A stretch of DNA of 64,000 nt from Lewinellaceae bacterium (GCA_020636435.1 JACJXX010000002.1:496001-560000); one strand, 5' to 3'; positions 39,892 to 48,388 are shown, numbered from the stretch's first letter. Numbers and translations are program-made. The notes: generated by a model from the sequence alone, not told the origin.

Positions 39892-39899
39892 CAAAGATA
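39892..39899 (-). promoter_or_regulatory. Internal -7 box (TATCTTTG) before infA
   Basis: Fits TANNTTTG at 19 bp from the start codon; no clear -33 TTTG. Confidence 0.4.
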
Positions 39900-39996
39900 A
39901 GGATTTTGAACGTAAATTCATCCTTATTTTGCGAAAAATCATACAATAAGGAAAACCTGGCCCGGAAACCCGCTTTGCCAGCCACGATCAGCACGT

Positions 39997-40827
39997 TCAG
40001 ACGGCCTCGGTTTTCAGTTCCACCGGCTGTACATTGGCATTTTTGCGGATGGCCTCTTCAATAGAGGCGTGGTCGGAAAGGATTTCGGTATGATCTTTTC
40101 GGATGGCCACCGTATGTTCGTAGTGAGCGGAGGGTTTGCGGTCCTTGGCGTAAACGGTCCATCCATCGGCTTCGGTGCGCACTTCTTTGCGCCCCAGGTT
40201 GACCATAGGCTCGATGGCGATCACCAGGCCCGCCTTCAATACAGGCCCGCGGCCGCGCTTGCCGTAGTTGGGCACTTCGGGGGCTTCGTGGAGTTCACGG
40301 CCTATGCCATGCCCCACCAATTCCCGAACAACGCCGTATTTGTATTCGCGCTCGACGTATTGCTGGACAGCAAAACCAATATCTCCCAGGCGGTTGCCGG
40401 CAATCGCGGCGTCGATCGCTTTGTAAAGCGAGGTGTTGGTCACCCGGCACAATTCCATAACTGCCTCGTCTACCTCGCCCAAGGGAAAAGTGTAAGCGGA
40501 ATCACCGTGGAAACCATTGAGAAAAGCGCCGCAATCTACGGACACCACATCGCCATCCATGAATATCTGATCCGGGGCAGGTATTCCATGGACCACATGC
40601 TCGTTGACAGACACGCAAAGAGTAGCGGGAAAGCCGTTGTACCCTTTGAAAGAAGGAACTGCTCCGTGGTCCCGGATCAGTTCTTCTGCTGCTTGGTCGA
40701 TCTCCCGGCCATTGACGCCCGGGCGGATGATTGCGGCCACGTGCGCCAATGCTTTGCAGACCAGCAAGCAGCTCTCTCTGATGTATTCTATTTCTTCGTC
40801 TGTCTTGTAAAAAACCATTCCCGACAT
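39997..40827 (-). CDS. map: Type I methionyl aminopeptidase
   Basis: 276 aa. Pita-bread fold with the metal ligands in order: CVSVNEHVVHGIPAPDQIFM, GDVVSVDCGAFLNGFHGDSA (Asp), GHGIGRELHEAPEVPNYGKR (His), IEPMVNLGRKEVRTEADGWT (Glu) and HYEHTVAIRKD. Removes N-terminal Met from nascent chains. The C-terminal ~25 residues (EEAIRKNANVQPVELKTEAV) exceed the usual ~250-aa length. Located between secY and infA as in many phyla, but separated from secY by 361 bp that hold hairpins and a MITE. Confidence 0.95.
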   Translation of the reverse strand: MSGMVFYKTDEEIEYIRESCLLVCKALAHVAAIIRPGVNGREIDQAAEELIRDHGAVPSFKGYNGFPATLCVSVNEHVVHGIPAPDQIFMDGDVVSVDCGAFLNGFHGDSAYTFPLGEVDEAVMELCRVTNTSLYKAIDAAIAGNRLGDIGFAVQQYVEREYKYGVVRELVGHGIGRELHEAPEVPNYGKRGRGPVLKAGLVIAIEPMVNLGRKEVRTEADGWTVYAKDRKPSAHYEHTVAIRKDHTEILSDHASIEEAIRKNANVQPVELKTEAV

Positions 40828-40855
40828 TTATAAAACCTTTCTTTTAACTGTTGAA

Positions 40856-40939
40856 GGCCGGTAAAAGTTTACCGGCCCGGCAATCACCCGCGCTTTTAGC
40901 ACCGTACCGTCCTGCGGCCAGGGCCACGGGACGGTACGG
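40856..40939. other. Two stem-loops in the secY-map spacer
   Basis: GGCCGGTAAA-AG-TTTACCGGCC (40856-40877) and CCGTACCGTCC (40902-40912) paired with GGACGGTACGG (40929-40939). They lie between the MITE and map and could shape the leader of the map mRNA or act as attenuators. Confidence 0.45.
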
Positions 40940-40949
40940 AAGGATGTTA

Positions 40950-41108
40950 GGCACGACGAAAGAATAAACTGTCCATTCTGGCTTGTTCTTTTTGCGCCAT
41001 GCTGCGTTGCTCATCACTCAGGTAGCTTTGGCTATCCTCATTCTTCGCGCCTTGCCTGGCACAAAAATTACTGCCCCATAATTGAACACTTTATTCTTTC
41101 CTCGTGCC
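40950..41108 (+). mobile_element. 159-bp MITE, copy 2, inside the ribosomal array
   Basis: Flanked by TTA (40947-40949, 41109-41111). Differs from copy 3 (61697-61855) at one position by eye, so transposition was recent. Lies between secY and map, in a transcript that must still express infA, rpoA and S4 downstream. Confidence 0.88.
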
Positions 41109-41188
41109 TTATTATTCATGCGTGAGGCGACTCCTTTTACTAAACTATATTTGGCAGGAAGGCGCCACCTCAGCATTGTTTATCTTAC

Positions 41189-42562
41189 CTACATGTTGGC
41201 GCCAATGCCCTGCATCCGGCTGCGGCCCTGTATCCTTCCGGATTTGACCAGGCCGTCGTAACGGCGCATCAGCAGGTGGCTCTCGATCTGCTGCAGCGTA
41301 TCGAGCACCACGGCCACCAGGATGAGCAGCGAAGTGCCGCCGAAGAACATCGCGAAAGAGATGTTCACCCCAAAAGCCGCCGCGAACGCCGGCATGATGG
41401 AAATCAAGCCCAGGAATATCGAGCCCGGAAGCGTAATGCGCGTGGTGACAGCGTCGATAAAGTCAGCTGTCGGCTTTCCGGGTTTGATGCCCGGGATAAA
41501 AGCGTTCTGGCGCTTCAGGTATTCGGCGTACTGTTGCGGGTTGACCAGCAAAGCGGTGTACACATAAGTAAACAAGACGACCAGGAGAAAATAGATAATG
41601 TTGTAAGGAGCAGAAGTGAAATCGTTGAGCGCTCTCAAAACCGGATTGGCAGCTACATCGCCTCCACCGCTCGCTACGAATTGTGCGATGGTAGCCGGCA
41701 GGAACATCAGCGCCTGAGCGAAAATGATAGGCATAACCCCGGAAGCGTTGACTTTCAGCGGTATGTAATCCCGCACTCCGGCGGCTGGCATGGCATTAGC
41801 TCCACGGCCGACCATACGCTTGGCAAACTGTATGGGAATGCGGCGCACGCCCTGTACGATGAGCACAGTTGCCATGACCACCCCGAACAAGACCGCCATT
41901 TCGAGCACAAAGATCAGCAGGCCGTTGTTTTCCAATTGAGACTGGAATTCGAAAACGATAGATTGGGGAAGCCTGGCAATGATCCCTACGGTAATCAGAA
42001 GGGAAACGCCGTTGCCAATGCCACGGTCGGTAATGCGCTCGCCCAGCCACATGGCAAAAACAGTACCGGTGGCGAGGATAATGATATTAGAAATCCAGAA
42101 CACCCCCATAGGAATGGTAGGGTCGATCGCGCCCAGGCTGTTGATGTAGGTAAGGTAACCTCCACCCTGCACCAGGGTAATGGCTACCGTCAGCAGGCGC
42201 GTGATCTGGTTCAGTTTCTTACGGCCCGATTCTCCCTCTTTCTGTTGCAGGCGCTGAAAATAAGGCACAGCAAAACCCAGCAGCTGAATAATGATGGAGG
42301 CGGTAATGTAAGGCATGATGCCCAGCGCAAAAACGGCGGCGTTATTGAAGGCGCCACCGGTGAACACATTGATCAGCCCGAGCAGGTCATTGGGCGAGCT
42401 GTTGTTCTGGGTGGCGTTTTCCAACACAGAGGGGATGACACCCGGAAGCACCACATAGGAACCGAACCGGAACACCAGCAACATACCCAGGGTAAAGAGT
42501 ATGCGGGTCCTCAGTTCCTTGATCTTCCAAATGTTCTTTAGAGTGGTAATTAGCTTTTTCAT
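41189..42562 (-). CDS. secY: Protein translocase subunit SecY
   Basis: 457 aa, ten transmembrane helices: TM1 with RILFTLGMLLVFRFGSYVVL, plug region NVFTGGAFNNAAVFALGIMP, TM5-loop GERITDRGIGNGVSLLITVG, NPQQYAEYLKRQNAFIPGIK (C4-C5 ribosome contact), and final SHLLMRRYDGLVKSGRIQGR. Central channel of the Sec translocon with SecE/SecG. Follows rplO by 96 bp as in the spc operon. Confidence 0.97.
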   Translation of the reverse strand: MKKLITTLKNIWKIKELRTRILFTLGMLLVFRFGSYVVLPGVIPSVLENATQNNSSPNDLLGLINVFTGGAFNNAAVFALGIMPYITASIIIQLLGFAVPYFQRLQQKEGESGRKKLNQITRLLTVAITLVQGGGYLTYINSLGAIDPTIPMGVFWISNIIILATGTVFAMWLGERITDRGIGNGVSLLITVGIIARLPQSIVFEFQSQLENNGLLIFVLEMAVLFGVVMATVLIVQGVRRIPIQFAKRMVGRGANAMPAAGVRDYIPLKVNASGVMPIIFAQALMFLPATIAQFVASGGGDVAANPVLRALNDFTSAPYNIIYFLLVVLFTYVYTALLVNPQQYAEYLKRQNAFIPGIKPGKPTADFIDAVTTRITLPGSIFLGLISIMPAFAAAFGVNISFAMFFGGTSLLILVAVVLDTLQQIESHLLMRRYDGLVKSGRIQGRSRMQGIGANM

Positions 42563-42658
42563 CTACAAGTATTTACTGCATTTCAACCTCTCCAAGGCGA
42601 AGTAGAATCACATCCGTTTCTGGTGTTGTGTCTTCTCCTCCTCTCTGAAAATAATCCT

Positions 42659-43108
42659 TTATTCCGGAGCATTTGCGGTTCCTCCCAGGGCTTCGATAGC
42701 CTGCTTGGCGCTGGCTGAAAAAGCATGGGCCTGAACGGTCAGCTTCGCCTTGAGCTCGCCGCCACCCAGTATCTTTACTTTGTCGTTTTTGTTTACGATG
42801 CCGTTTTCGACCAGTGCATTCAGGTCTACCGTGTCCAGGTTGAATTTATCTGCGATTCTCTGAAGCCTGTCCAGGTTGATCGGCGTGTAAACCACCCGGG
42901 TGGGGTTTTTGAAGCCGATCTTCGGCAGGCGCATCTGCAGGGGCATCTGGCCGCCTTCGAAGTTGCGCTTCTCCTTAAAACCCGAGCGAGATTTCGCTCC
43001 CTTGTGGCCTCGGGTGGCCGTGCGGCCATGGCCTGAACCAATCCCTCTGGCAATCCGCTTGCGCTTCTTTACCGATCCGTCCGCAGGCTTTAAGCTATGT
43101 AATTTCAT
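42659..43108 (-). CDS. rplO: 50S ribosomal protein L15
   Basis: 149 aa from MKLHSLKPADGSVKKRKRIA (ATG 43108; the frame extends to 43174 across a promoter and is rejected there). RGIGSGHGRTATRGHKGAKS, FEGGQMPLQMRLPKIGFKNP are diagnostic. Late-assembly protein of the central protuberance region. A strong promoter (43144-43175) lies just upstream, so rplO-secY and onward can be transcribed independently of the S10 block. Confidence 0.97.
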   Translation of the reverse strand: MKLHSLKPADGSVKKRKRIARGIGSGHGRTATRGHKGAKSRSGFKEKRNFEGGQMPLQMRLPKIGFKNPTRVVYTPINLDRLQRIADKFNLDTVDLNALVENGIVNKNDKVKILGGGELKAKLTVQAHAFSASAKQAIEALGGTANAPE

Positions 43109-43143
43109 GGCTGGAAATAGTTTTTCTTCCCAAATAATTCTTG

Positions 43144-43175
43144 CAAAGGTATCCGGCAATAACCGGCTTTGCAAA
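43144..43175 (-). promoter_or_regulatory. Internal sigma-A promoter before rplO
   Basis: Minus strand TTTG (43172-43175)-N20-TACCTTTG (43144-43151), a full match to the Bacteroidota consensus, 36 bp before the rplO ATG, within a 202-bp spacer unusual for the spc operon. Confidence 0.7.
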
Positions 43176-43310
43176 CTTTTAAATCAAAGAATTTTGCGAG
43201 GCACTTGCGCTGCGGGAACTAAAGTTCCAGAGCAGTTGCCGGTAATATCCGGCGGGATGGGGCTGAGGTCAATGGCAATTAACGGTTGAGGCAACCTCTT
43301 TCCCCCAATG

Positions 43311-43505
43311 CTAGCCGGCGTCTTCCACCGACACCAGGTGGTTGACTTTATTCACCATGCCCAGAATCTGAGGCGTTGCGACGTGCACCACACTCTGATT
43401 CATCTTGCGCAGCCCCAGAGCTTTCATCGTATCTTTCTGCCTCTTGGGGCGGTCAATGACGCTCCTTACTTGAGTGATCTTTATCTTGTTCAACTTACTC
43501 ATCAC
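43311..43505 (-). CDS. rpmD: 50S ribosomal protein L30
   Basis: 64 aa: MSKLNKIKITQVRSVIDRPK, RQKDTMKALGLRKMNQSVVH, TPQILGMVNKVNHLVSVE. Typical length; binds 23S domain II. Precedes the promoter-containing gap to rplO; begins 45 bp after rpsE. Confidence 0.96.
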   Translation of the reverse strand: MMSKLNKIKITQVRSVIDRPKRQKDTMKALGLRKMNQSVVHVATPQILGMVNKVNHLVSVEDAG

Positions 43506-43550
43506 GCTTCAGGTTTAGAAGGTGGAACAGCACAGCTTACCTGCTCCCGG

Positions 43551-44069
43551 TTATCCATTAAACAATTTCTCCATAGAAATATTGCGCTGGCGCGATACAT
43601 CCATGGGGCTTCTCAGGCGGGCCAGGGCGTCGATGGTGGCTTTCACCACGTTGTGCGGGTTGGAGGAGCCCATCGACTTGGCCAGTACGTTGTGCACCCC
43701 GGCAATCTCCAGCACAGCGCGCATGGCGCCGCCGGCGATCACGCCGGTACCATCGGAAGCAGGCTTGATGAGCACCTTGCCGGCGCCGTACTTGCCTTTC
43801 TGCTCGTGGGGTATGGTGCCTTTGTGCAGCGGCACTTTGATCAGGTTCTTCTTCGCATCGTCCACCGCTTTGGAGATCGACTCCGAAACATCGCGGGCTT
43901 TGCCCAGCCCATGGCCAACCGTACCCTTGCCGTCTCCGACGACGACGATAGCGGCGAAGCTAAAGGTCCGCCCCCCTTTTGTCACTTTGGCAACGCGGTT
44001 GAGGTTAACCAACTTCTCCTTCAGATCCGTTTCAGCGGGCTTAACCCTGTTAGAGCTCTTTTTAGCCAT
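43551..44069 (-). CDS. rpsE: 30S ribosomal protein S5
   Basis: 172 aa: N-terminal double-stranded RNA-binding fold KEKLVNLNRVAKVTKGGRTF, SFAAIVVVGDGKGTVGHGLG; C-terminal part VIAGGAMRAVLEIAGVHNVL, SLGSSNPHNVVKATIDAL-like. Involved in decoding fidelity and mRNA helicase activity at the entry pore. Starts 20 bp after rplR. Confidence 0.96.
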   Translation of the reverse strand: MAKKSSNRVKPAETDLKEKLVNLNRVAKVTKGGRTFSFAAIVVVGDGKGTVGHGLGKARDVSESISKAVDDAKKNLIKVPLHKGTIPHEQKGKYGAGKVLIKPASDGTGVIAGGAMRAVLEIAGVHNVLAKSMGSSNPHNVVKATIDALARLRSPMDVSRQRNISMEKLFNG

Positions 44070-44089
44070 TATTATCTGCTTGTAGTGTT

Positions 44090-44443
44090 TTAAAATTTGA
44101 GGCCTCCTTCGCGAGCGCCTTCCGCCAGGGCCTTGACCCTGCCGTGGTAGAGATAACCGCTCCGGTCAAAAACCACTTTTTCGATGTTGTGCTCTTTGGC
44201 GCGCTCGGCAATCAGCTGGCCCACCTGCTTGGCCCGTTCGACCGGCTTTGTCTCCCGCGAAACGCTCGCCTCGCGGGAAGAAGCTGCGAACAGCGTGTGG
44301 CCGTTAACATCGTCAATGGCCTGGCAGTAAATATCCCGGTTGCTGCGGTATACGCTCAGGCGCGGGCGCGCTGCCGTGCCCTTAACTTTTTCGCGGATTC
44401 TCCAGTGAATCCGCTGCCTTCTCTTTGCTTTTGAAAATGACAT
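44090..44443 (-). CDS. rplR: 50S ribosomal protein L18
   Basis: 117 aa: KAKRRQRIHWRIREKVKGTA, ARPRLSVYRSNRDIYCQAID, KVVFDRSGYLYHGRVKALAE, GAREGGLKF. Binds 5S rRNA with L5 and L25. Normal length; 81 bp after rplF. Confidence 0.97.
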   Translation of the reverse strand: MSFSKAKRRQRIHWRIREKVKGTAARPRLSVYRSNRDIYCQAIDDVNGHTLFAASSREASVSRETKPVERAKQVGQLIAERAKEHNIEKVVFDRSGYLYHGRVKALAEGAREGGLKF

Positions 44444-44524
44444 TGTCTTTCTTTTTATGCCTTAGTGTAGGGGACTGGCGCCCAAACCCAAAGCCCAATA
44501 TATAATGGAACAATGGCTCGTTAA

Positions 44525-45079
44525 TTAGGAACCGGCTGTCTTGCCTGCTTTGCGGCGCACTTCCTCGCCCATGTAGCGGATACCTTTTCCTTTGTAGGGC
44601 TCCGGCTTGCGGAAGGAACGAATTTTGGCGGCGATCTGCCCCAGCAGTTGCTTGTCGATAGATTCCAGGCGCACCACCGGGTTCTTCCCTTTTTCCATGC
44701 GGGTTTCCACTTTGACTTCGTCTGGAAGGCCAAACATCACCGGGTGAGAATATCCGATGGCAAGCTCCAGCAACTGCCCGGTATTGGAAGCGCGGTAACC
44801 GACCCCCACCAATTCCAGTTCTTTGACAAACCCATGGGTTACGCCTTCCACCATATTGTTGATCAGGGAACGGTAAAGGCCGTGCATTGCGCGGTGGCGC
44901 TTCTGTTCGGTCGGGCGTTCAACGGTCAGCACGCCGTCTTCAATCTTCACCGTGAGGTCCGGGTCGATCTGCTGCTGGAGTTCTCCTTTAGGGCCTTTCA
45001 CCGTAACTACGTTGCCCCGGTTGACATCAATAGCCACCCCCTTGGGCAATTCGATCGGAGCTTTTCCTATCCTTGACAT
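44525..45079 (-). CDS. rplF: 50S ribosomal protein L6
   Basis: 184 aa: MSRIGKAPIELPKGVAIDVN, VTVKGPKGELQQQIDPDLTV, and the signature EPYKGKGIRYMGEEVRRKAG near the C-terminus. Two tandem L6 folds; near the factor-binding (GTPase) centre. 30 bp after rpsH. Confidence 0.97.
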   Translation of the reverse strand: MSRIGKAPIELPKGVAIDVNRGNVVTVKGPKGELQQQIDPDLTVKIEDGVLTVERPTEQKRHRAMHGLYRSLINNMVEGVTHGFVKELELVGVGYRASNTGQLLELAIGYSHPVMFGLPDEVKVETRMEKGKNPVVRLESIDKQLLGQIAAKIRSFRKPEPYKGKGIRYMGEEVRRKAGKTAGS

Positions 45080-45109
45080 TTTTCTGTGTTTTGGAGCTTA
45101 CAAAAACGT

Positions 45110-45514
45110 TTAGTAGATATAGCACAGCAACTCCCCGCCGACATTGGCTTCTCTGGCCTGCTTGTCCGTCATCAACCCATGAGAAGTAGAGACGATACAA
45201 GTGCCCAGCCCGTTGATGATGCGCGGCACCTCATCGGCTTTGGCATACTTGCGCAGGCCCGGCTTGCTAATGCGGCCCAGCTCCCGGATAACGGGAACCT
45301 TGCTCTGCGGGTCGTATTTTAAGGCAATCTTGATCAGGCCCTGCTTGCCTTCATCATCAGCGAACATATACTTCAGGATATAGCCCTGGTTGTAGAGAAT
45401 TTCCGTGATGCTCTTCTTGAGCCTGGAAGCCGGAATCTCGACGATGCGATGCCCTGCCTGTTGCGCATTGCGGATTCTCGTCAGGTAATCTGCTATTGGA
45501 TCTGTAACTGCCAT
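45110..45514 (-). CDS. rpsH: 30S ribosomal protein S8
   Basis: 134 aa from MAVTDPIADYLTRIRNAQQA (ATG 45514; an in-frame start nine bases upstream is less conserved). RISKPGLRKYAKADEVPRII, GLGTCIVSTSHGLMTDKQAR, EANVGGELLCYIY is the diagnostic end. In E. coli S8 represses the spc operon by binding the L5 start region. Confidence 0.97.
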   Translation of the reverse strand: MAVTDPIADYLTRIRNAQQAGHRIVEIPASRLKKSITEILYNQGYILKYMFADDEGKQGLIKIALKYDPQSKVPVIRELGRISKPGLRKYAKADEVPRIINGLGTCIVSTSHGLMTDKQAREANVGGELLCYIY

Positions 45515-45593
45515 TTTGATCAAATATTAAAAGCGCCGGCGGCCATACTGGCCAGCAACAAACGCAAAATGATAACCACTTATAAAAATTTGC

Positions 45594-45863
45594 TTACCAG
45601 CTCGCTTTGGTCACGCCCGGTATTTTGCCGTCGAGGGCCATCTCGCGGAACTTCACGCGGCACAGGCCGAACTGCCGCATATAGCCCTTGGGGCGGCCGG
45701 TCAGTTTGCAGCGGTTGTGCAGCCGGATGGGGTTGGAATTGCGCGGCAATTTGTCGAGTTCTTCCCACATTCCTTCCTCCTTCAGCTTCTTGCGGAGTGC
45801 GGCGTATTTCGCCACCATCCTTTCTCTCTTCCTCTCGCGAGCTATTACTGATTTCTTAGCCAT
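45594..45863 (-). CDS. rpsN: 30S ribosomal protein S14 (zinc-independent form)
   Basis: 89 aa: MAKKSVIARERKRERMVAKY, NSNPIRLHNRCKLTGRPKGY, MRQFGLCRVKFREMALDGKI, PGVTKASW. The long form without the C-x-x-C pairs of zinc S14. Head protein near the A and P sites. 26 bp after rplE. Confidence 0.97.
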   Translation of the reverse strand: MAKKSVIARERKRERMVAKYAALRKKLKEEGMWEELDKLPRNSNPIRLHNRCKLTGRPKGYMRQFGLCRVKFREMALDGKIPGVTKASW

Positions 45864-45889
45864 CTTCTGAAAATTGCTGGTTTTGAATT

Positions 45890-46447
45890 TTAATTTCTCT
45901 GGTTCCTGAACGGCATGCCCATCATCTTCAGCAGCGCCAGGGCTTCTGCGTCCGTCTTGGCGGTGGTCACAAAGGTCACATCCATACCGGTGATCTTGTT
46001 GACTTTGTCGAGGTCGATCTCCGGGAAGATGATCTGTTCGGTAACGCCCATGGAATAGTTCCCCCGGCCGTCAAAACTCTTGTCGTTGACGCCGCGGAAG
46101 TCCCGCACCCGAGGCAGCGCCACGGCGATCAGGCGGTCGAGGAATTCGTACATGCGGTGATCCCTGAGGGTAACGCGCACGCCGATGGTCATTCCTTCGC
46201 GAAGTTTGAAGTTGGAAACCGATTTGCGGGCCTTGGTGGGCACAGCGCGCTGGCCAGCGATGATGGCCACTTCCTCGAGGGCGTTGTCCACCAGCTTCTT
46301 GTCCTGGGTCGCGTCGCCTACACCCTGATTAAGGCATATCTTTACAAGCCGGGGCACTTCCATGATGGAACCGTACTGAAACTGTTCCATCAGAGCGGGC
46401 ACCACCTCTTCGCGGTATTTTTTCTTAAGTCTGGGTATATAGCTCAT
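45890..46447 (-). CDS. rplE: 50S ribosomal protein L5
   Basis: 185 aa: MSYIPRLKKKYREEVVPALM, PRLVKICLNQGVGDATQDKK, RDFRGVNDKSFDGRGNYSMG, VTEQIIFPEIDLDKVNKITG. Anchors 5S rRNA and touches P-site tRNA. Its ATG overlaps the rplX stop by one base (TAATG), indicating translational coupling. Confidence 0.97.
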   Translation of the reverse strand: MSYIPRLKKKYREEVVPALMEQFQYGSIMEVPRLVKICLNQGVGDATQDKKLVDNALEEVAIIAGQRAVPTKARKSVSNFKLREGMTIGVRVTLRDHRMYEFLDRLIAVALPRVRDFRGVNDKSFDGRGNYSMGVTEQIIFPEIDLDKVNKITGMDVTFVTTAKTDAEALALLKMMGMPFRNQRN

Positions 46448-46800
46448 TACTTGATGATTTCGCCGGATTTTTTAGAATAACGCACCAGTTTGCCGTCGGC
46501 CTCTTTTCTGCCGACCCGGGTTGGTTCGCCGGTCTTGGGATCCACCAGCATCAGGTTGGAGATGTGGATGGGCATGGGCACTTCATTGATGCCGCCGGGG
46601 TTGTCTTGTGTCGGTTTGGTATGTTTCTTGGCCATGTTGACATCTTCGACGATCACCCGGTTCTTGCCGGGGAATACCTCGAGCACCTCGCGTGGGCGGC
46701 TCCTGTCCTTGTAGGCGCCAGCGATGACCACTACCTTATCTCCTTTTTTGATCTTCAGCTTCGGAGCGAACCTATTCTGCTTTTTAGCTTTTTGTGCCAT
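46447..46800 (-). CDS. rplX: 50S ribosomal protein L24
   Basis: 117 aa: KLKIKKGDKVVVIAGAYKDR is the KOW motif; then VIVEDVNMAKKHTKPTQDNP, GGINEVPMPIHISNLMLVDP and DPKTGEPTRVGRKEADGKLV. Assembly initiator of the large subunit. Overlaps rplE by one base; 40 bp after rplN. Confidence 0.97.
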   Translation of the reverse strand: MAQKAKKQNRFAPKLKIKKGDKVVVIAGAYKDRSRPREVLEVFPGKNRVIVEDVNMAKKHTKPTQDNPGGINEVPMPIHISNLMLVDPKTGEPTRVGRKEADGKLVRYSKKSGEIIK

Positions 46801-46840
46801 TGTATATCGGAGTTAATCGCTTCGCAAATAAAAAAGTGAA

Positions 46841-47206
46841 TTAAAGTACTTCCGGCGCCAGAGATACGATACGCATGTAATCCTTCTCCCGCAGTTCACG
46901 GGCCACCGGGCCGAAAATCCGCGTTCCTCTGGGTTCGTCGTTGGCGGTGAGCAGCACCACGGCGTTGTCATCAAAACGGATGTAAGAGCCGTCGCGGCGG
47001 CGCACCTCTTTTTTGGTGCGAACGACCACGGCCTTGGAAACACTGCCCTTCTTAATGCCACCCGGCGAAGCTTCCTTCACACTGACCACGATCAGGTCGC
47101 CGATGGAGGCGTAACGGCGCTTCGAACCTCCCAAAACACGGATGCAAAGCACTTCTTTGGCGCCGCTGTTGTCCGCAACCTTTAGCCTGCTCTCTTGCTG
47201 GATCAT
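46841..47206 (-). CDS. rplN: 50S ribosomal protein L14
   Basis: 121 aa: MIQQESRLKVADNSGAKEVL, CIRVLGGSKRRYASIGDLIV, VVVRTKKEVRRRDGSYIRFD, DDNAVVLLTANDEPRGTRIF, GPVARELREKDYMRIVSLAP. Intersubunit bridge protein. In E. coli it begins the spc operon; here it follows rpsQ after 104 bp that contain a hairpin. Confidence 0.97.
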   Translation of the reverse strand: MIQQESRLKVADNSGAKEVLCIRVLGGSKRRYASIGDLIVVSVKEASPGGIKKGSVSKAVVVRTKKEVRRRDGSYIRFDDNAVVLLTANDEPRGTRIFGPVARELREKDYMRIVSLAPEVL

Positions 47207-47247
47207 CGTTCTAAGGTTTAAAGATTATTATCTGTTTTCTTTTGCCA

Positions 47248-47287
47248 GGCCTGGCGGGTTTGCCTATTGAGAAAAACCTGCCAGGCC
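47248..47287. other. Stem-loop between rpsQ and rplN
   Basis: GGCCTGGCGGGTTT and AAACCTGCCAGGCC pair over 13 of 14 bp with a 12-nt loop, at the classical S10/spc operon boundary; possibly a partial terminator or processing site. Confidence 0.45.
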
Positions 47288-47310
47288 TCCAATAGCCTGC
47301 CGGCAAATAT

Positions 47311-47568
47311 TTACTTGGCCCGTTCTATGATTTCTACGAGCCTCCAACGCTTGAGTTTGCTCAACGGGCGGGATTCCATGATGCGCACGACGTCGCCGAT
47401 GTTGCAGTCATTGTTCTCGTCATGAGCCATGAACTTGTTGGATTTCTTTACGAACTTCCCGTAGATCGGGTGGCGAAGCCTGCGCTCAACGGAAACGGCG
47501 ATGGTCTTGTCCATCTTGTTGCTCGTCACCACGCCGACACGCTGCTTTCTGAGATTTCTGTTTTCCAT
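47311..47568 (-). CDS. rpsQ: 30S ribosomal protein S17
   Basis: 85 aa from MENRNLRKQRVGVVTSNKMD; KTIAVSVERRLRHPIYGKFV, KKSNKFMAHDENNDCNIGDV, VRIMESRPLSKLKRWRLVEI. OB-fold protein binding 16S helices 7 and 11. ATG 47568 is used rather than the TTG two codons upstream. 39 bp after rpmC; last gene of the S10 block. Confidence 0.96.
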   Translation of the reverse strand: MENRNLRKQRVGVVTSNKMDKTIAVSVERRLRHPIYGKFVKKSNKFMAHDENNDCNIGDVVRIMESRPLSKLKRWRLVEIIERAK

Positions 47569-47607
47569 TTTCAAAAGTGTGGTTTTGAAACCTTCACGAA
47601 TTTTAAA

Positions 47608-47868
47608 TTACTTGCGCCGCCTTCTGGCCCTTTTTTTAGAACGGTTAGCCAATTGCTCCGGCGTCATTGCGGCGATCTCTCTGCGGCGTATCTCCGTCCG
47701 AAGCCGGGCGATATCCCGGCGCACTTCGCGCAGCACCAACGGGTTGTCCATGCCTTTGATCGCGTGGTCGAACTTCAGTTTCTGGTATTGTGCTTCGGTG
47801 TCTCTCAACTCGCTTTGCAGGTCTGGGTCGCTGAACTCCTTAAGCTCCAAGAATTTTTTCGTTGCCAT
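47608..47868 (-). CDS. rpmC: 50S ribosomal protein L29 with basic tail
   Basis: 86 aa versus the usual ~63. Core: FLELKEFSDPDLQSELRDTE, KLKFDHAIKGMDNPLVLREV, RRDIARLRTEIRRREIAAMT. The extra ~20 residues end in RSKKRARRRRK, a basic extension. L29 sits at the exit tunnel near L23, the docking site of trigger factor and SRP, so a positive tail there is notable. Confidence 0.93.
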   Translation of the reverse strand: MATKKFLELKEFSDPDLQSELRDTEAQYQKLKFDHAIKGMDNPLVLREVRRDIARLRTEIRRREIAAMTPEQLANRSKKRARRRRK

Positions 47869-47899
47869 GGTATAAAAAAGTTATTTGGCTTTCAAAATG

Positions 47900-48319
47900 T
47901 TATTCCGCATAATCATGGCGGACGACGAACTTCGTCAATACCGGCAGCTTCTGCGCAGCCAGCCGCAGGGCCTCCTGAGCGATCTCCGGGCTCACGCCGT
48001 CGACCTCGAACAGCATCCGGCCCGGCTTGACCATGGCAACCCAGTGGTCGAGCGCTCCCTTGCCTTTACCCATCCGCACTTCCTGGGGCTTTGAGGTGAT
48101 CGGCTTGTCCGGAAAAATGCGTATCCAGGTCTTGCCTTCCCGCTTCATGTAACGCGTCATCGCTACCCGCGCCGCTTCGATCTGGCGATTGGTGATCCGG
48201 CCTCCCTGAAGGGTCTTCAAGCCGAAAGTGCCAAAATCTATCGAGCTGCCCTTGTACGCCAGTCCTTTGTTACTTCCCTTCTGCTGCTTCCGGTACTTTG
48301 TTCTTTTTGGCTGTAACAT
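47900..48319 (-). CDS. rplP: 50S ribosomal protein L16
   Basis: 139 aa: MLQPKRTKYRKQQKGSNKGL, AYKGSSIDFGTFGLKTLQGG, RITNRQIEAARVAMTRYMKR, WIRIFPDKPITSKPQEVRMG, KGKGALDHWVAMVKPGRMLF. Organises the A-site tRNA region. TACCTTTG at 48389-48396, 70 bp upstream, may be a weak internal promoter. Confidence 0.97.
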   Translation of the reverse strand: MLQPKRTKYRKQQKGSNKGLAYKGSSIDFGTFGLKTLQGGRITNRQIEAARVAMTRYMKREGKTWIRIFPDKPITSKPQEVRMGKGKGALDHWVAMVKPGRMLFEVDGVSPEIAQEALRLAAQKLPVLTKFVVRHDYAE

Positions 48320-48388
48320 TTCTGTATATATTTATGCGTCTAAAGGTCAATAAAAAAGCCATACAGGAAGGCTTTTGAAAAAGCCACG

